Positions 36,498 through 44,817 of a stretch of DNA of 64,000 nt are shown here, piece after piece; the stretch's first letter is position 1; the number at the start of each line of letters is the position of its first letter. The notes below the pieces were generated by a model, which was not told the DNA's origin, did no database searches, and saw nothing but the letters and a program-made list of their open reading frames with translations. The position numbers and the translations under genes are program-made. The DNA lies in assembly GCF_006539725.1 (NCBI RefSeq), contig NZ_BJNO01000009.1, positions 62,001-126,000 of the forward strand. The letters run 5' to 3'. Source of the stretch: Klebsiella terrigena (lineage in GTDB: Bacteria > Pseudomonadota > Gammaproteobacteria > Enterobacterales > Enterobacteriaceae).

Positions 36498-38408
36498 TTA
36501 AAAGCGGCTGACGCACTCCATTGCCACGGTTTTAAATTCGTCAAAGCTGCCGGTGGCGGCAAGACGGGCCATCGCGCGTTCGCGCAGGAAAGTCACGAAA
36601 ATATCGTAGATCGCCATCGCCTCTTCATACTCGCTCTTGCTGATGGCCAGCAGGAAGATGATGTGGGCGGTTTCGTCGCCCCAGACCATACCGTTCGGGG
36701 CAATCACGGTGTAGACCACCGTTTTTTTCGCCAGCAGGCCGAGGGCGTGGGGTAGCGCAATGCCGTCGCCGAGCATGGTGCTGACGATGGCCTCACGCTC
36801 GACAACCGAGTCATAAAAACCGGCGTCAACAAACCCCTCCTCCTGCAGCTGCTGGCACAGTTCGGCAAACAGCGTCTGGCGATCGATGGGGGTGTCGATT
36901 ACCCGGAAATGGGCCTCGTCGAAATACTTATCCAGCATCCACGGGCGGGTTCTGTCCACCAGCACCAGCTTGCCGATCTGATCCAGCTGATAATCCGTCG
37001 GGAACGGGGCGATGGTGACCACCGGCTTATCCTTTTCACCGATGCGCACGGTGGAAATCACGAAATCCTCGGCAACGGCTTCAAGCAGCTCGTACTCGCG
37101 CTGCGACAGGGTGGCGGCAATTTCCAGCTGCGGATATTTGCGCTGCAGGGTCGCCTCGATCATCCGCACCATCGCGTTGCTGGTATCGCACACCAGCAGC
37201 ACGCGCGGCTGGCGCTGGTAGCCGATATTGTAATGGCGCTCGAGGCCGACGCCGATGTGCAGCACCAGGAAGCCGATCTCGTTTTCGCTGATCGCATAGG
37301 GGGTGTATTTCCCCCAGCTGGAGACGGCCGCCAGGGTCATATCCCACGCCATCGGATAGTGCTGCTTGATGTTATCCAGCAGCGGATTGGGGATCATTAT
37401 CTGGTAGCGCACCCGGGTGATCATGGTCTTAATATGGGTCAGCAGATCGGCGTGCAGCTGGGCGTCATCAAGCAGGTTGTAGTTATACTGGGTGTTGATA
37501 TAGCGCAGGATGTAGTTCACCAGCGCTTCGTCGTCGTCGGCGCTGATGGTGCCCGGATCGACGTCCTGTACCTGGCGGGCGGCAAGGTGCACGCACAGCC
37601 ACTCCTCTTCCGCCGCAGAGAGCGCCTTCCCCGCCAGCTGCTGCAGCATCCCGACCAGCTCCCGGGCGGCATCGCGCACGTTCTGCGCCACGTCTTCAGC
37701 GCTAAATTCCGCCAGCGGATAGCCTTCGCTGGCGCGACGCACCACCACCGCGCTGTAGAGGCGGATAAAACGCTCGCCCTCATCCGTCAGACGGACGTGG
37801 TGGCGGGTGAGGATCTCCTGCAGCTCGCGCGCCAGCCGGGCGGAACCCTCGGCGCTCAGACCGCCTTTATCCACCGGCAGCGGCAGTCCGCCCTGCTGCG
37901 CATGCTCCCACAGGAGATCGGTCAGGCAGGCGCGAATCGACACTTCGCTGCCGAATAGCTTCATGCCGTGGCGCGGGCGCGTCTCGAGGGTTAGCTGGTA
38001 GCGCTGGAAGCGTTCGCGCACGTCCACCATATCGCTCTGCAGCGTGGCGCGGCTGACGAACCACTCGTCGGCAAGGTCTTCGAGCTTGAGCGAAAAGGCC
38101 GAGGTCAAAAAGCGTATCAGCAAAAAGTTGATGCGATCCTGCGCGGTACGCGGAATATGCTGCGCCTTCGGGGTGGTCTCCGCCAGCGTCTGGTATAGCG
38201 TCGGGTCGTCAACGTTGAGCCGATAGCCGCTGCCGCGGATAAGCATAAACTGCGCCCCGTAGGGCAGCAGCAGCGCGTTAAGCGCCGTGATATCGGCGCG
38301 TACGGTACGGGTAGAAACTGACAGCCGCTGCGCCAGTTCATCCTGCGGCAGCGTTTCGTTTTGCAGCAGGCTAAACAGCTGCGCTAAACGTTGGTTGGGG
38401 AATCGCAT
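36498..38408 (-). CDS. BglG/MtlR-type transcriptional regulator with PRD, EIIB and EIIA domains
   Basis: A 636-residue PTS-controlled regulator. Domains in order are: winged helix-turn-helix (1-65, SVSTRTVRADITALNALL), a second HTH/Mga-like region (about 90-150), PRD1 (about 170-285, His274), PRD2 (about 295-395, His384), an EIIB-Gat-like domain (about 402-490, Cys407), and a C-terminal EIIA-2 domain (about 510-636, His554 in IALPHALG). It has no AAA+ sigma-54 domain. Phosphorylation of these sites would report PTS flux. It is the last gene of the DUF4310/DgaEF operon, 23 bp after the lactonase, and probably controls it. Its EIIA domain is the only EIIA-like domain encoded in the window. Start ATG 38408 follows AAGGAACTGAC. 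Confidence 0.88.
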   Translation of the reverse strand: MRFPNQRLAQLFSLLQNETLPQDELAQRLSVSTRTVRADITALNALLLPYGAQFMLIRGSGYRLNVDDPTLYQTLAETTPKAQHIPRTAQDRINFLLIRFLTSAFSLKLEDLADEWFVSRATLQSDMVDVRERFQRYQLTLETRPRHGMKLFGSEVSIRACLTDLLWEHAQQGGLPLPVDKGGLSAEGSARLARELQEILTRHHVRLTDEGERFIRLYSAVVVRRASEGYPLAEFSAEDVAQNVRDAARELVGMLQQLAGKALSAAEEEWLCVHLAARQVQDVDPGTISADDDEALVNYILRYINTQYNYNLLDDAQLHADLLTHIKTMITRVRYQIMIPNPLLDNIKQHYPMAWDMTLAAVSSWGKYTPYAISENEIGFLVLHIGVGLERHYNIGYQRQPRVLLVCDTSNAMVRMIEATLQRKYPQLEIAATLSQREYELLEAVAEDFVISTVRIGEKDKPVVTIAPFPTDYQLDQIGKLVLVDRTRPWMLDKYFDEAHFRVIDTPIDRQTLFAELCQQLQEEGFVDAGFYDSVVEREAIVSTMLGDGIALPHALGLLAKKTVVYTVIAPNGMVWGDETAHIIFLLAISKSEYEEAMAIYDIFVTFLRERAMARLAATGSFDEFKTVAMECVSRF

Positions 38409-38431
38409 GTCAGTTCCTTCATCTTTACGGC

Positions 38432-39583
38432 TCAAGGTTGAGCGGATATCACCATCTGTGACGGGCTGCCTACCGGAGTATAGTCCGGGGCAAAGGTCAG
38501 CCTGCCGCTTTCGGGCGCCACGCTGAAACGGGTGATATTATCGCTACGCTGGTTCATGACGTACAGCCACTGCCCCTGATTATCCAGCGTGAGCGTTCGT
38601 GGGTAGTCCCCGCGCGTCCAGATATCTTCCTGATGGCTCAGGCTACCGTCCGCCATCACGCTAAAGTGGGCGATGCTGTTATGCAGGCGGTTCGCCACGT
38701 ACAGCTGTCTGCCGTCGGCGCTCAGCGCCAGGCCGGCGGCAAAGCTGGTGCCTTTATAGCCCTTCGGCAGCGCGGAGATCGTTTTGCCCTCGCGCAGCAG
38801 GCCACTGGTCTTATCAAGGTGATAGAAAGTTAGCGTAGAGGACTCTTCGTTAATCAGCCACAGTCCGTCGCCCTTCGGCGTGAAGACAAAGTGACGCGGC
38901 CCGGCGCCCGGTGAAGACGCGGCGATAAACGGCGGATCGTTGGGCGTCAGCTTGCCGCTGGCGCCGTCCATCCGGTACTGATAGATCCGATCCAGCCCCA
39001 GATCGGTGGAGTAAACGTATTTTCCGCTGGGATCGGCCGAGATCATATGGGCGTGGGGGCCGTTATGGTCGCTAATGGCGAAGCTGCCCTCAACCGCCGC
39101 CGCCGGGCGCGCCGCGCCGGCCGGTCCCTGATCCTGATGCACGTCCACCGCCTCGCCCAGGCGACCGTCTTCCTGCACCGGCAGCACGGCGGTCGTGCCG
39201 CTAACGTAGTTTGCCACCAGCAGATGGCGACCGTCCGGCGTCAGGGAGAGATAAACCGGCCCGGCCCCGCCGGAAGAGACCTGATTCAGCTCGCTCAGCT
39301 CGCCGTTGGCCCCCACGCGCCACGCCTGCACCACGCCCTTTTCCACTTCGCTGGCGGCGTACAGGGTTTTGCCGTCGCGCGAAACGGTGAGCTGCGCGAC
39401 GTTGGGCAGGGAGCTGACCAGCGTTCTGTTGCTCAACGCGCCGGTTTTCGCCTCGACGGTAAAGCGATACAGGCCTTCACCGTTGGGGTTGTAGGTGCCG
39501 ACCCAGGCGTACTGCGCCTGGGCGCAGGTGCTGGCGGCGAGCAGGGAAAGTGAAGCAACAAGCAGGTGACGAGCGGCAGGCAT
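38432..39583 (-). CDS. exported lactonase-family beta-propeller protein
   Basis: A 383-residue seven-bladed propeller of the 6-phosphogluconolactonase (Pgl/YbhE) fold family, but with a clear signal peptide (MPAARHLLVASLSLLAASTC, then AQAQ), so it should act in the periplasm. Repeated blade motifs include LTPDGRHLLVANYVSGTTAV, SADPSGKYVYSTDLGLDRIY and LSADGRQLYVANR. The cytoplasmic family hydrolyses 6-phosphogluconolactone; an exported form should meet unphosphorylated lactones, so an aldonolactone substrate is my inference. ATG at 39583 follows AAGGAGTCACC. Part of the ten-gene operon, 87 bp after the aldolase gene. Confidence 0.75.
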   Translation of the reverse strand: MPAARHLLVASLSLLAASTCAQAQYAWVGTYNPNGEGLYRFTVEAKTGALSNRTLVSSLPNVAQLTVSRDGKTLYAASEVEKGVVQAWRVGANGELSELNQVSSGGAGPVYLSLTPDGRHLLVANYVSGTTAVLPVQEDGRLGEAVDVHQDQGPAGAARPAAAVEGSFAISDHNGPHAHMISADPSGKYVYSTDLGLDRIYQYRMDGASGKLTPNDPPFIAASSPGAGPRHFVFTPKGDGLWLINEESSTLTFYHLDKTSGLLREGKTISALPKGYKGTSFAAGLALSADGRQLYVANRLHNSIAHFSVMADGSLSHQEDIWTRGDYPRTLTLDNQGQWLYVMNQRSDNITRFSVAPESGRLTFAPDYTPVGSPSQMVISAQP

Positions 39584-39670
39584 GGTGACTCCTTGATGGT
39601 TCGGTGAGGTGTGAGTGGCCATCCCCCGCCCCGCCCTTGCGGCGAGGTTCGGGGGACGGCAGAGCAATGA

Positions 39671-40411
39671 CTATTTAACCAGCGCCCTGGTCATCTCCAG
39701 CAGCTGACGCACGTCCGCCGGACGGGTGTTGCCGCTCTCTTTATCAATAATAGAGCTGTAGATGTGAGGGATGATTTTACTGACGCCGGCGTCCAGCGCG
39801 ATCTGCAGGATCTCGCCGTAGTTTTGCAGATCGATCCCGCCGGTCGGCTCCAGCCAGAAATCGTGACGGGCGCAGGCCTGCGCGACGGCGAGGTACTCAT
39901 CGCGGTGCTTCAGGCCGCCCATCGGGAAGTATTTGATTGAGCTGCCGCCCATATCTTTTAGTAACGCAATGGCGGTTTCCAGCGGCACAATTCCGTCCGC
40001 GGCGCCGCTGCTCAGCGGGCCGGTGGAGATCTTCACCATCCCCGGCGTGCCGGTCGGCGACACCAGGCCGTTGACGACGGTTTCGCTCTGCCCCAGCAGC
40101 GCGCGGCTGGTGCCGACGCCGGTAAAGACCTGGTTGACGTGCTGCGGCTGCACCTGGCGGGAGATCTCGCTGACCATCGCCGACTGGTTTGGATCCCCCG
40201 CGCCGAGGCCCACCGACAGCGCGTTATCGATAAGCCGGGCGTATTCACGCATATCGGCCACCGCGCTCGCCACGTCCGGGTAATTTTTAGAGAGCACGCC
40301 GACCAGAACATGACCTTCCGCCGCTTCGTAGATGTCGCGGGCGTTGTCTTTGCTGCCCGCCAGGACGTTCAGACACACGCGATCGCGGTAAAAATTCGGG
40401 GTCAGTTTCAT
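39671..40411 (-). CDS. dgaF: 2-dehydro-3-deoxy-6-phosphogluconate aldolase, DgaF family
   Basis: A 246-residue class I aldolase resembling DgaF, which in Salmonella splits 2-keto-3-deoxy-6-phosphogluconate into pyruvate and glyceraldehyde-3-phosphate after D-glucosaminate catabolism. The probable Schiff-base lysine is K160 in SSIKYFPMGG, resembling the KFFPAE motif of Eda. Its ATG overlaps the dgaE stop in an ATGA, indicating translational coupling. Gene symbol reflects family similarity; the in vivo substrate route here is inferred. Confidence 0.8.
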   Translation of the reverse strand: MKLTPNFYRDRVCLNVLAGSKDNARDIYEAAEGHVLVGVLSKNYPDVASAVADMREYARLIDNALSVGLGAGDPNQSAMVSEISRQVQPQHVNQVFTGVGTSRALLGQSETVVNGLVSPTGTPGMVKISTGPLSSGAADGIVPLETAIALLKDMGGSSIKYFPMGGLKHRDEYLAVAQACARHDFWLEPTGGIDLQNYGEILQIALDAGVSKIIPHIYSSIIDKESGNTRPADVRQLLEMTRALVK

Positions 40412-41526
40412 GCTTTCTTCTCCTTGTTCAGAACTTCGCCGATGCGGCGGGAGACGATCTCCAGCTGCTGTGCGGTAACGCTGCGCACGTCGGCCTCAAT
40501 AATGCCTTCGTTGGCCTTATAGCCGCGGAAGTAGATGGCGTATTCGCCCTGCTTCAGCGCCTCAACCAGCTCGCCGGTGGCGATGCCGGTCACGGCTTCA
40601 GTAAACTTAATTTCCGCCCGCGCGATATCGCGACCGGCGCTGTCCCAGACCACCCGCGCGCTCACCCCGTTGAGGGCGTTGAGCTGGTTAATGAACGGCG
40701 TCATCTTCGCCACCATCTCATCGCCGCTCTCCTTGCGCGCCGTCAGGTAGTGTTCAATCGCGCAGGTCAGGCCAAGAATGCCCTCTTTACCGACCTTCAT
40801 CGCCCGGCCAATGCCGCCTGACTGGCGTTTGACCCACTCCACGTACTGCGTTTTACCGATCACCAGGCCGCTGGTTGGGCCCTCAATCGCTTTGGCGCCG
40901 CTGTAAATTACCAGGTCGGCGCCGGCGCTGTAGTAGCACTGCAGATCTTCTTCCGCCGCCGCGTCGACGATCAGCGGCAGGTTGTGCTTACGCGCCACCA
41001 CCACCGCCTGCTCAACGCTGAGCATGCTTTTCTGCACGCAGTGGTGCGATTTGATGTAGAGGATCGCCGCGGTGCGCGGGGTGATCGCCGCCGCCAGCTG
41101 ATCGGCGGAGCACTCGTTGGCGTAACCCGCTTCCACCAGCCTGCCGCCGCCCAGCGCCACCATCGATCCCACCGGCGCGCCGAAGTTGACGTTATGGCCC
41201 TTCGGCAGGACGATTTCGTTGTTTTCGATCGGCGTGACGTGAAGGTTCTCCAGCAGCCAGCTGCTCTCTTTCACCAGTACCGCCGCTACCGACTGGGCGA
41301 TCCCCGCGGAGGCGCAGGAGACAACGGTGGCCCCTTCGACGTCCAGCAGGTTGGCGATGTACTCGCCGGTTTTATTGACCAGGTCTTTCATTTCGAAGTA
41401 GTGGTTCATGCCGCTCATCACGGCTTCGACCACTTCAGGGCGCGGCGTGGATACGCCCAGCGCCGTCATGCGGCCTGATGTATTAATCACTTGTTTTAAA
41501 TTGTACTTTTCAAAAATCGAAGGCAT
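40408..41526 (-). CDS. dgaE: PLP-dependent ammonia-lyase, DgaE family
   Basis: A 372-residue fold-type I PLP enzyme, distantly SelA-like, matching DgaE. In Salmonella DgaE removes ammonia from D-glucosaminate-6-phosphate to give KDGP. The PLP lysine is likely K212 in YSGAKAIEGPTSG, preceded by the Asp of LIVDAAAEEDL. The substrate must arrive phosphorylated, yet no kinase is in the operon. The 17-bp overlap with the amidohydrolase gene and the ATGA overlap with dgaF show tight coupling. Start MPSIFEKYNLKQVINTSGRM. Confidence 0.82.
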   Translation of the reverse strand: MPSIFEKYNLKQVINTSGRMTALGVSTPRPEVVEAVMSGMNHYFEMKDLVNKTGEYIANLLDVEGATVVSCASAGIAQSVAAVLVKESSWLLENLHVTPIENNEIVLPKGHNVNFGAPVGSMVALGGGRLVEAGYANECSADQLAAAITPRTAAILYIKSHHCVQKSMLSVEQAVVVARKHNLPLIVDAAAEEDLQCYYSAGADLVIYSGAKAIEGPTSGLVIGKTQYVEWVKRQSGGIGRAMKVGKEGILGLTCAIEHYLTARKESGDEMVAKMTPFINQLNALNGVSARVVWDSAGRDIARAEIKFTEAVTGIATGELVEALKQGEYAIYFRGYKANEGIIEADVRSVTAQQLEIVSRRIGEVLNKEKKA

Positions 41527-42643
41527 TTTCCGCGCTCCCTTGTTCGGTCAGATAGCCCTTGCCTGCGCGAATCGCGGCAAGCGGCACCAGAATAGTGTCA
41601 GCCTGCAGGCTCTCTTTTTCGGCGTCGACCAGTACCGTCGGCGCATGCTGCAGAGCAAACAGGGTTAAATCAGCGTCGTAGCCCACGGCCAGGCGCCCTT
41701 TTTGCGTCAGGCGCAGCCCGTCGGCGGCGCCGGCGGTAACGCACTCCACCACCTGCGGTAGCGACATGCCGATGGCGAGAAACTTCGACATCACCAGCGC
41801 CAGCGAACGCACCGGGCCGTCAATACGGTTGCGGCAGTAAATATCGGAGCTGATGGTCTGCGGCAGAATGCCCAGCGCTATTGCCCGGCGCGCCACCTCA
41901 AAGCTGAAGCTGGCGGTGCCGTGGCCGACGTCAAGGCGCACGCCGCGCTTCAGGGCGCGGGTCACCGAGGCGCGCAGCTCGCCGGACGCGGTCAGAATGC
42001 GGTTCGGCTTGCCGTTATAGCAGTGGGTGATGATGTCCCCCGCGCTCAGCAGGTCGGCAATTTCATCGAGGTTCGGCGGGTTGTTGCCGATGTGCACCAT
42101 CAGCGGCAGGCCGCCGTTTTCGCGCTGCATCGCCTTCGCCCGCTCGAGGGGAGTAATGCCGTTGTCGCCAACCACGCTGCTGCTCATGCGCGCCTTCAGG
42201 CCGACGATAAAGTCTGGGTGGCGCTTCACCGCCTGGCTTACCGCATCGGCATCGACGTTGGCCATATTAGCCAGCTCGTTCTGGGCGATCAGCCCGACGC
42301 GGGAGATGTTGAGCAGCGCAAAGACCTCGGTGGCCGCGCTGCGGGTCAGCTGATAAAAGTCGTCGATATCGTCCGCGCCGGTGCTGCCGGCATCAATCAC
42401 CGTGGTCACCCCGGTGGCAATGCCCACGCTGTCCGGCTGGTCGTAATAGATCGGCGAGTTCGGGTAGCAGTGAACGTGGGAATCAATCCAGCCGGCGCTG
42501 GCGTAGCAGCGGCCGTCCAGCTCAACGGTTTTGCGCGCAGGCGCGCTAATCTCGCCCAGCGCCGCAATCTTCCCGTCCTGAATGGCGATATCGGTCAGGG
42601 TATCGTCGACGAGGCGCGCACGGCGCAGGAGTAAATCAAACAT
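41510..42643 (-). CDS. amidohydrolase/deacetylase-family metallohydrolase
   Basis: A 377-residue amidohydrolase-superfamily enzyme. The HxH metal motif is H56 and H58 in WIDSHVHCY, and the probable carbamylated lysine is K150 in VGLKARMSS. Further ligands are likely H184 (VHIGNN) and H207 (THCYNG), with an Asp in TISSDIYCRN. This two-metal layout is like dihydroorotase or N-acyl deacetylases. In the operon it precedes the ammonia-lyase, so removal of an N-acyl group from a phosphorylated amino-sugar acid is a reasonable inference. I recall this family as part of a conserved cluster first noted in Enterococcus and Aeromonas; no function is assigned there. Confidence 0.8.
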   Translation of the reverse strand: MFDLLLRRARLVDDTLTDIAIQDGKIAALGEISAPARKTVELDGRCYASAGWIDSHVHCYPNSPIYYDQPDSVGIATGVTTVIDAGSTGADDIDDFYQLTRSAATEVFALLNISRVGLIAQNELANMANVDADAVSQAVKRHPDFIVGLKARMSSSVVGDNGITPLERAKAMQRENGGLPLMVHIGNNPPNLDEIADLLSAGDIITHCYNGKPNRILTASGELRASVTRALKRGVRLDVGHGTASFSFEVARRAIALGILPQTISSDIYCRNRIDGPVRSLALVMSKFLAIGMSLPQVVECVTAGAADGLRLTQKGRLAVGYDADLTLFALQHAPTVLVDAEKESLQADTILVPLAAIRAGKGYLTEQGSAENAFDF

Positions 42644-42685
42644 GGGTCTCTCCTGTTAAAGCGGGCGCTCGCGCGCCCGCAGGAC

Positions 42686-43330
42686 TTAACCAATAGCAAT
42701 CGGGAAAAGGGAACCGAGGATCATCGCGCCAAGGATGGCGCCGCCGGTGATCGGCTTCTGCCAGATGTAAAACAGCAGGGCGCCCACCAGAGAACCGATA
42801 CCGATAGGAATCGATGCGGTCATCGCGCTGAGGATAATCAGCGGCCCAAGGAAGCGGCCAGAGGCGTTACCCGCCCCCATCATGACGTCGGCACCGTAGG
42901 TGGAGTCGCTCTGATTAATGGTGAACTTACGCGCCAGGATGATGATGTAGCCGACGGCGAGGCCCAGCGCCAGGCCGGTAGCCAGCGAGGCGGCAAAGTT
43001 AGCCACCGGGAAGACGAAGCCCGCGCCCAGCAGCAGCGCCGGCACGCCGAGGCCGATACCGGTCTGAATCGCGCCGCCGATATCAAGGATCCCCACCAGC
43101 GAGCCTTCAATGATGCGCGCAAACAGGAAGCTGGCGCCAAACGCCGCGACCGCCCCGTAGGCGCCGGTATCAATGCCCGCTTTCAGCATGGCCACGAAGG
43201 CCACTTCGTTAAACGCGCCGATGCCGTAGAGGTAATACATGTGTGTCCCGGCGAAGACGCCGGAGGAGAGCAGGCCAACGAAGATCGGGAACGACCAGTC
43301 GGCATACCAAAAACCTTTATTCTGTTCCAT
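42686..43330 (-). CDS. DUF4310 polytopic membrane protein
   Basis: A 214-residue, very hydrophobic protein with about six membrane segments rich in glycine and alanine (for example FPIFVGLLSSGVFAGTHMYY, GVPALLLGAGFVFPVANFAA, and the C-terminal GGAILGAMILGSLFPIAIG). It matches the DUF4310 family, which has no known function. It is encoded next to DUF4311 with 13 bp between, and the two likely form one integral membrane complex. I infer an EIIC/EIID-like transport role from context only. Confidence 0.78.
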   Translation of the reverse strand: MEQNKGFWYADWSFPIFVGLLSSGVFAGTHMYYLYGIGAFNEVAFVAMLKAGIDTGAYGAVAAFGASFLFARIIEGSLVGILDIGGAIQTGIGLGVPALLLGAGFVFPVANFAASLATGLALGLAVGYIIILARKFTINQSDSTYGADVMMGAGNASGRFLGPLIILSAMTASIPIGIGSLVGALLFYIWQKPITGGAILGAMILGSLFPIAIG

Positions 43331-43343
43331 TGAGAGGCTCCTG

Positions 43344-44120
43344 TTATTTGCCGCTGAGCGAATTGTGAATCAGATCCAGCCAGTTCGGTACGCCCAGGTG
43401 GAAGGACTCCAGGGTCTTAATATCGAAGCCGCGGAAGAAGGCACTCAGCACGAACAGCGCAACAATGGCGGACATCATCACTTTGGTGACGCGGTGCCAG
43501 CCGCTCTCTTCGACGCCCTTACCGATCAGGATGCCCAGCACCAGACCCGGAACGGCGTTACCCATAATTAGCTGCGCGGCGCCGCCGAAAATGGTGGCCC
43601 AGAAGCCCGACTTTTTGCCGGCATCAATAGCCGCCAGCCAGAAGATAACCGGCATCACCGTGTTAACCAGCAGGTTAGCAGCGGGAACCAGGACCTTAAC
43701 GGCGGTGACCTGCAGCGCTTCCGGCACGGAAGAGGCGGTCAGGTTAAGGAAGGAGACCACGAACATGCCGATAACGCCGCAGGCAATCGCCATCTTCTTC
43801 GGATCGTGCAGCGTCTCGCCGACGTTGCGGTTTTTCAGCATCAGCGCCGCGGCGCCCCAGTTAGGAATGATGCGGTGATCGACGTCCTGGGTGAAGGAGC
43901 CTGCTGCGACGGAAGAGGCCCAGGCGTTAAAGAAGAAGCCGAGGCCAAAGGAGAAGTGGGAAGCCGGATCGCCTTCACAGGAGTTCAGCTCGCCCAACGT
44001 ACGAAATGCACCCATCCCTTGCGTGGTGGGCGCATGAAACATACGTGCCGCTCCGGCGCCCACACCGACGCCGACCAGGCCGCCGATAATGAGCGATTTT
44101 ATTAAAATTATCAGGAACAT
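43344..44120 (-). CDS. DUF4311 polytopic membrane protein
   Basis: A 258-residue membrane protein with about six hydrophobic segments. It opens FLIILIKSLIIGGLVGVGVG and has glycine-rich helices near VIFWLAAIDAGKKSGFWATI. Polar conserved-looking loops contain LNSCEGDPASHFSFGLG and TQDVDHRIIPNWG, which could line a substrate path. It matches DUF4311, of unknown function. Partner of DUF4310 downstream. Confidence 0.78.
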   Translation of the reverse strand: MFLIILIKSLIIGGLVGVGVGAGAARMFHAPTTQGMGAFRTLGELNSCEGDPASHFSFGLGFFFNAWASSVAAGSFTQDVDHRIIPNWGAAALMLKNRNVGETLHDPKKMAIACGVIGMFVVSFLNLTASSVPEALQVTAVKVLVPAANLLVNTVMPVIFWLAAIDAGKKSGFWATIFGGAAQLIMGNAVPGLVLGILIGKGVEESGWHRVTKVMMSAIVALFVLSAFFRGFDIKTLESFHLGVPNWLDLIHNSLSGK

Positions 44121-44141
44121 AGTTTAACCCTATGGTGAAAA

Positions 44142-44441
44142 TCAGGTTTGCGTGACGAAATCCACTTTATCGAGATTAATGGCGGTCACGTTGACGGTGA
44201 CGTTCAGCTCCACGCTGTAGGTCCGTCGTTCACGGCGCAAAAAGAAGAATAAAAACGCTTCTTTGCGCACCGCTTCACGCGCATGAACAACCTCCACATC
44301 CTGTGGCTCAATACGCAGTAAGATGTGCGGCGAGGTTTTCATCACCGCCGCCTGCACGTGGTTCAGGGCATCGGCGAACGCCCTTGTCTTGCTCTCGCCT
44401 TTGCCCGTAACGCTCACCGTGGTGGTGAATTGCTCTTTCAT
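44142..44441 (-). CDS. DUF4312 family small soluble protein
   Basis: A 99-residue protein with an alternating beta-type pattern (FTTTVSVTGKGESKTRAFAD, later TYSVELNVTVNVTAINLDKV) and a basic patch FFFLRRERR. No signal peptide or clear membrane helix. It matches DUF4312, seen only in this cluster type as far as I recall. It lies between SFCGS (2-bp gap) and DUF4311 and is probably a cytoplasmic accessory of the membrane pair. Function unknown. Confidence 0.75.
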   Translation of the reverse strand: MKEQFTTTVSVTGKGESKTRAFADALNHVQAAVMKTSPHILLRIEPQDVEVVHAREAVRKEAFLFFFLRRERRTYSVELNVTVNVTAINLDKVDFVTQT

Positions 44442-44443
44442 AC

Positions 44444-44806
44444 TCAGGCGCCGTATTTCTTTTTCCAGGCTTCTACCAGGCGCTCGCCCAGCTCTTCTTT
44501 ATCCATAAAGCCGAAGCCCAGAACGTTGTAGCCTTCGTTGATAGCGGTGACGCCTTCATCAACGGAACGCATGCCGTATTTCGCTTTGTAGCCATATTTA
44601 TTTTGCGCGGTGATGGCGCCTGCGCCGCCGCTGCCGCAGAAGGAGATGCCGAAGGTGGCGTTCTCTGCTTTCATCATGTCGCCCAGCTTCATATCAGCGG
44701 CAACGCCCGGTACCACGACTGCACGAGCTCCGGCTTTTTCCGCGCCAGCGGCAACTTTCTGCCCTTTACCCAGGCGATCGCCAATTACTACGGTGATTTG
44801 TTCCAT
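44444..44806 (-). CDS. SFCGS family glycine-rich protein, possible EIIB-like phosphocarrier
   Basis: A 120-residue cytoplasmic protein named after its SFCGS motif; here Cys57 lies in TFGISFCGSGGAGAITAQNK. The N-terminus ITVVIGDRLGKGQKVAAGAE has a Rossmann-like beta-loop-helix, and the C-terminus ends ELGERLVEAWKKKYGA. A cysteine at a beta-strand end followed by a glycine/serine loop is how PTS EIIB domains hold their phosphocysteine. This is my structural inference; the family has no assigned function that I know. Operon position, next to DUF4312 and the membrane pair, fits a phosphocarrier. Confidence 0.75.
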   Translation of the reverse strand: MEQITVVIGDRLGKGQKVAAGAEKAGARAVVVPGVAADMKLGDMMKAENATFGISFCGSGGAGAITAQNKYGYKAKYGMRSVDEGVTAINEGYNVLGFGFMDKEELGERLVEAWKKKYGA

Positions 44807-44817
44807 TTTTTAGCTCC

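Noticed and set aside
36498-38408. Regulator as a LevR/DgaR-type sigma-54 activator
   Set aside because: No AAA+ Walker or GAFTGA motifs; the domain order is that of MtlR/BglG-type regulators.
42686-44120. DUF4310/DUF4311 as mannose-family EIIC/EIID
   Set aside because: Lengths and visible motifs do not match the mannose-family components I know, so they are left as DUF families with only a functional inference.
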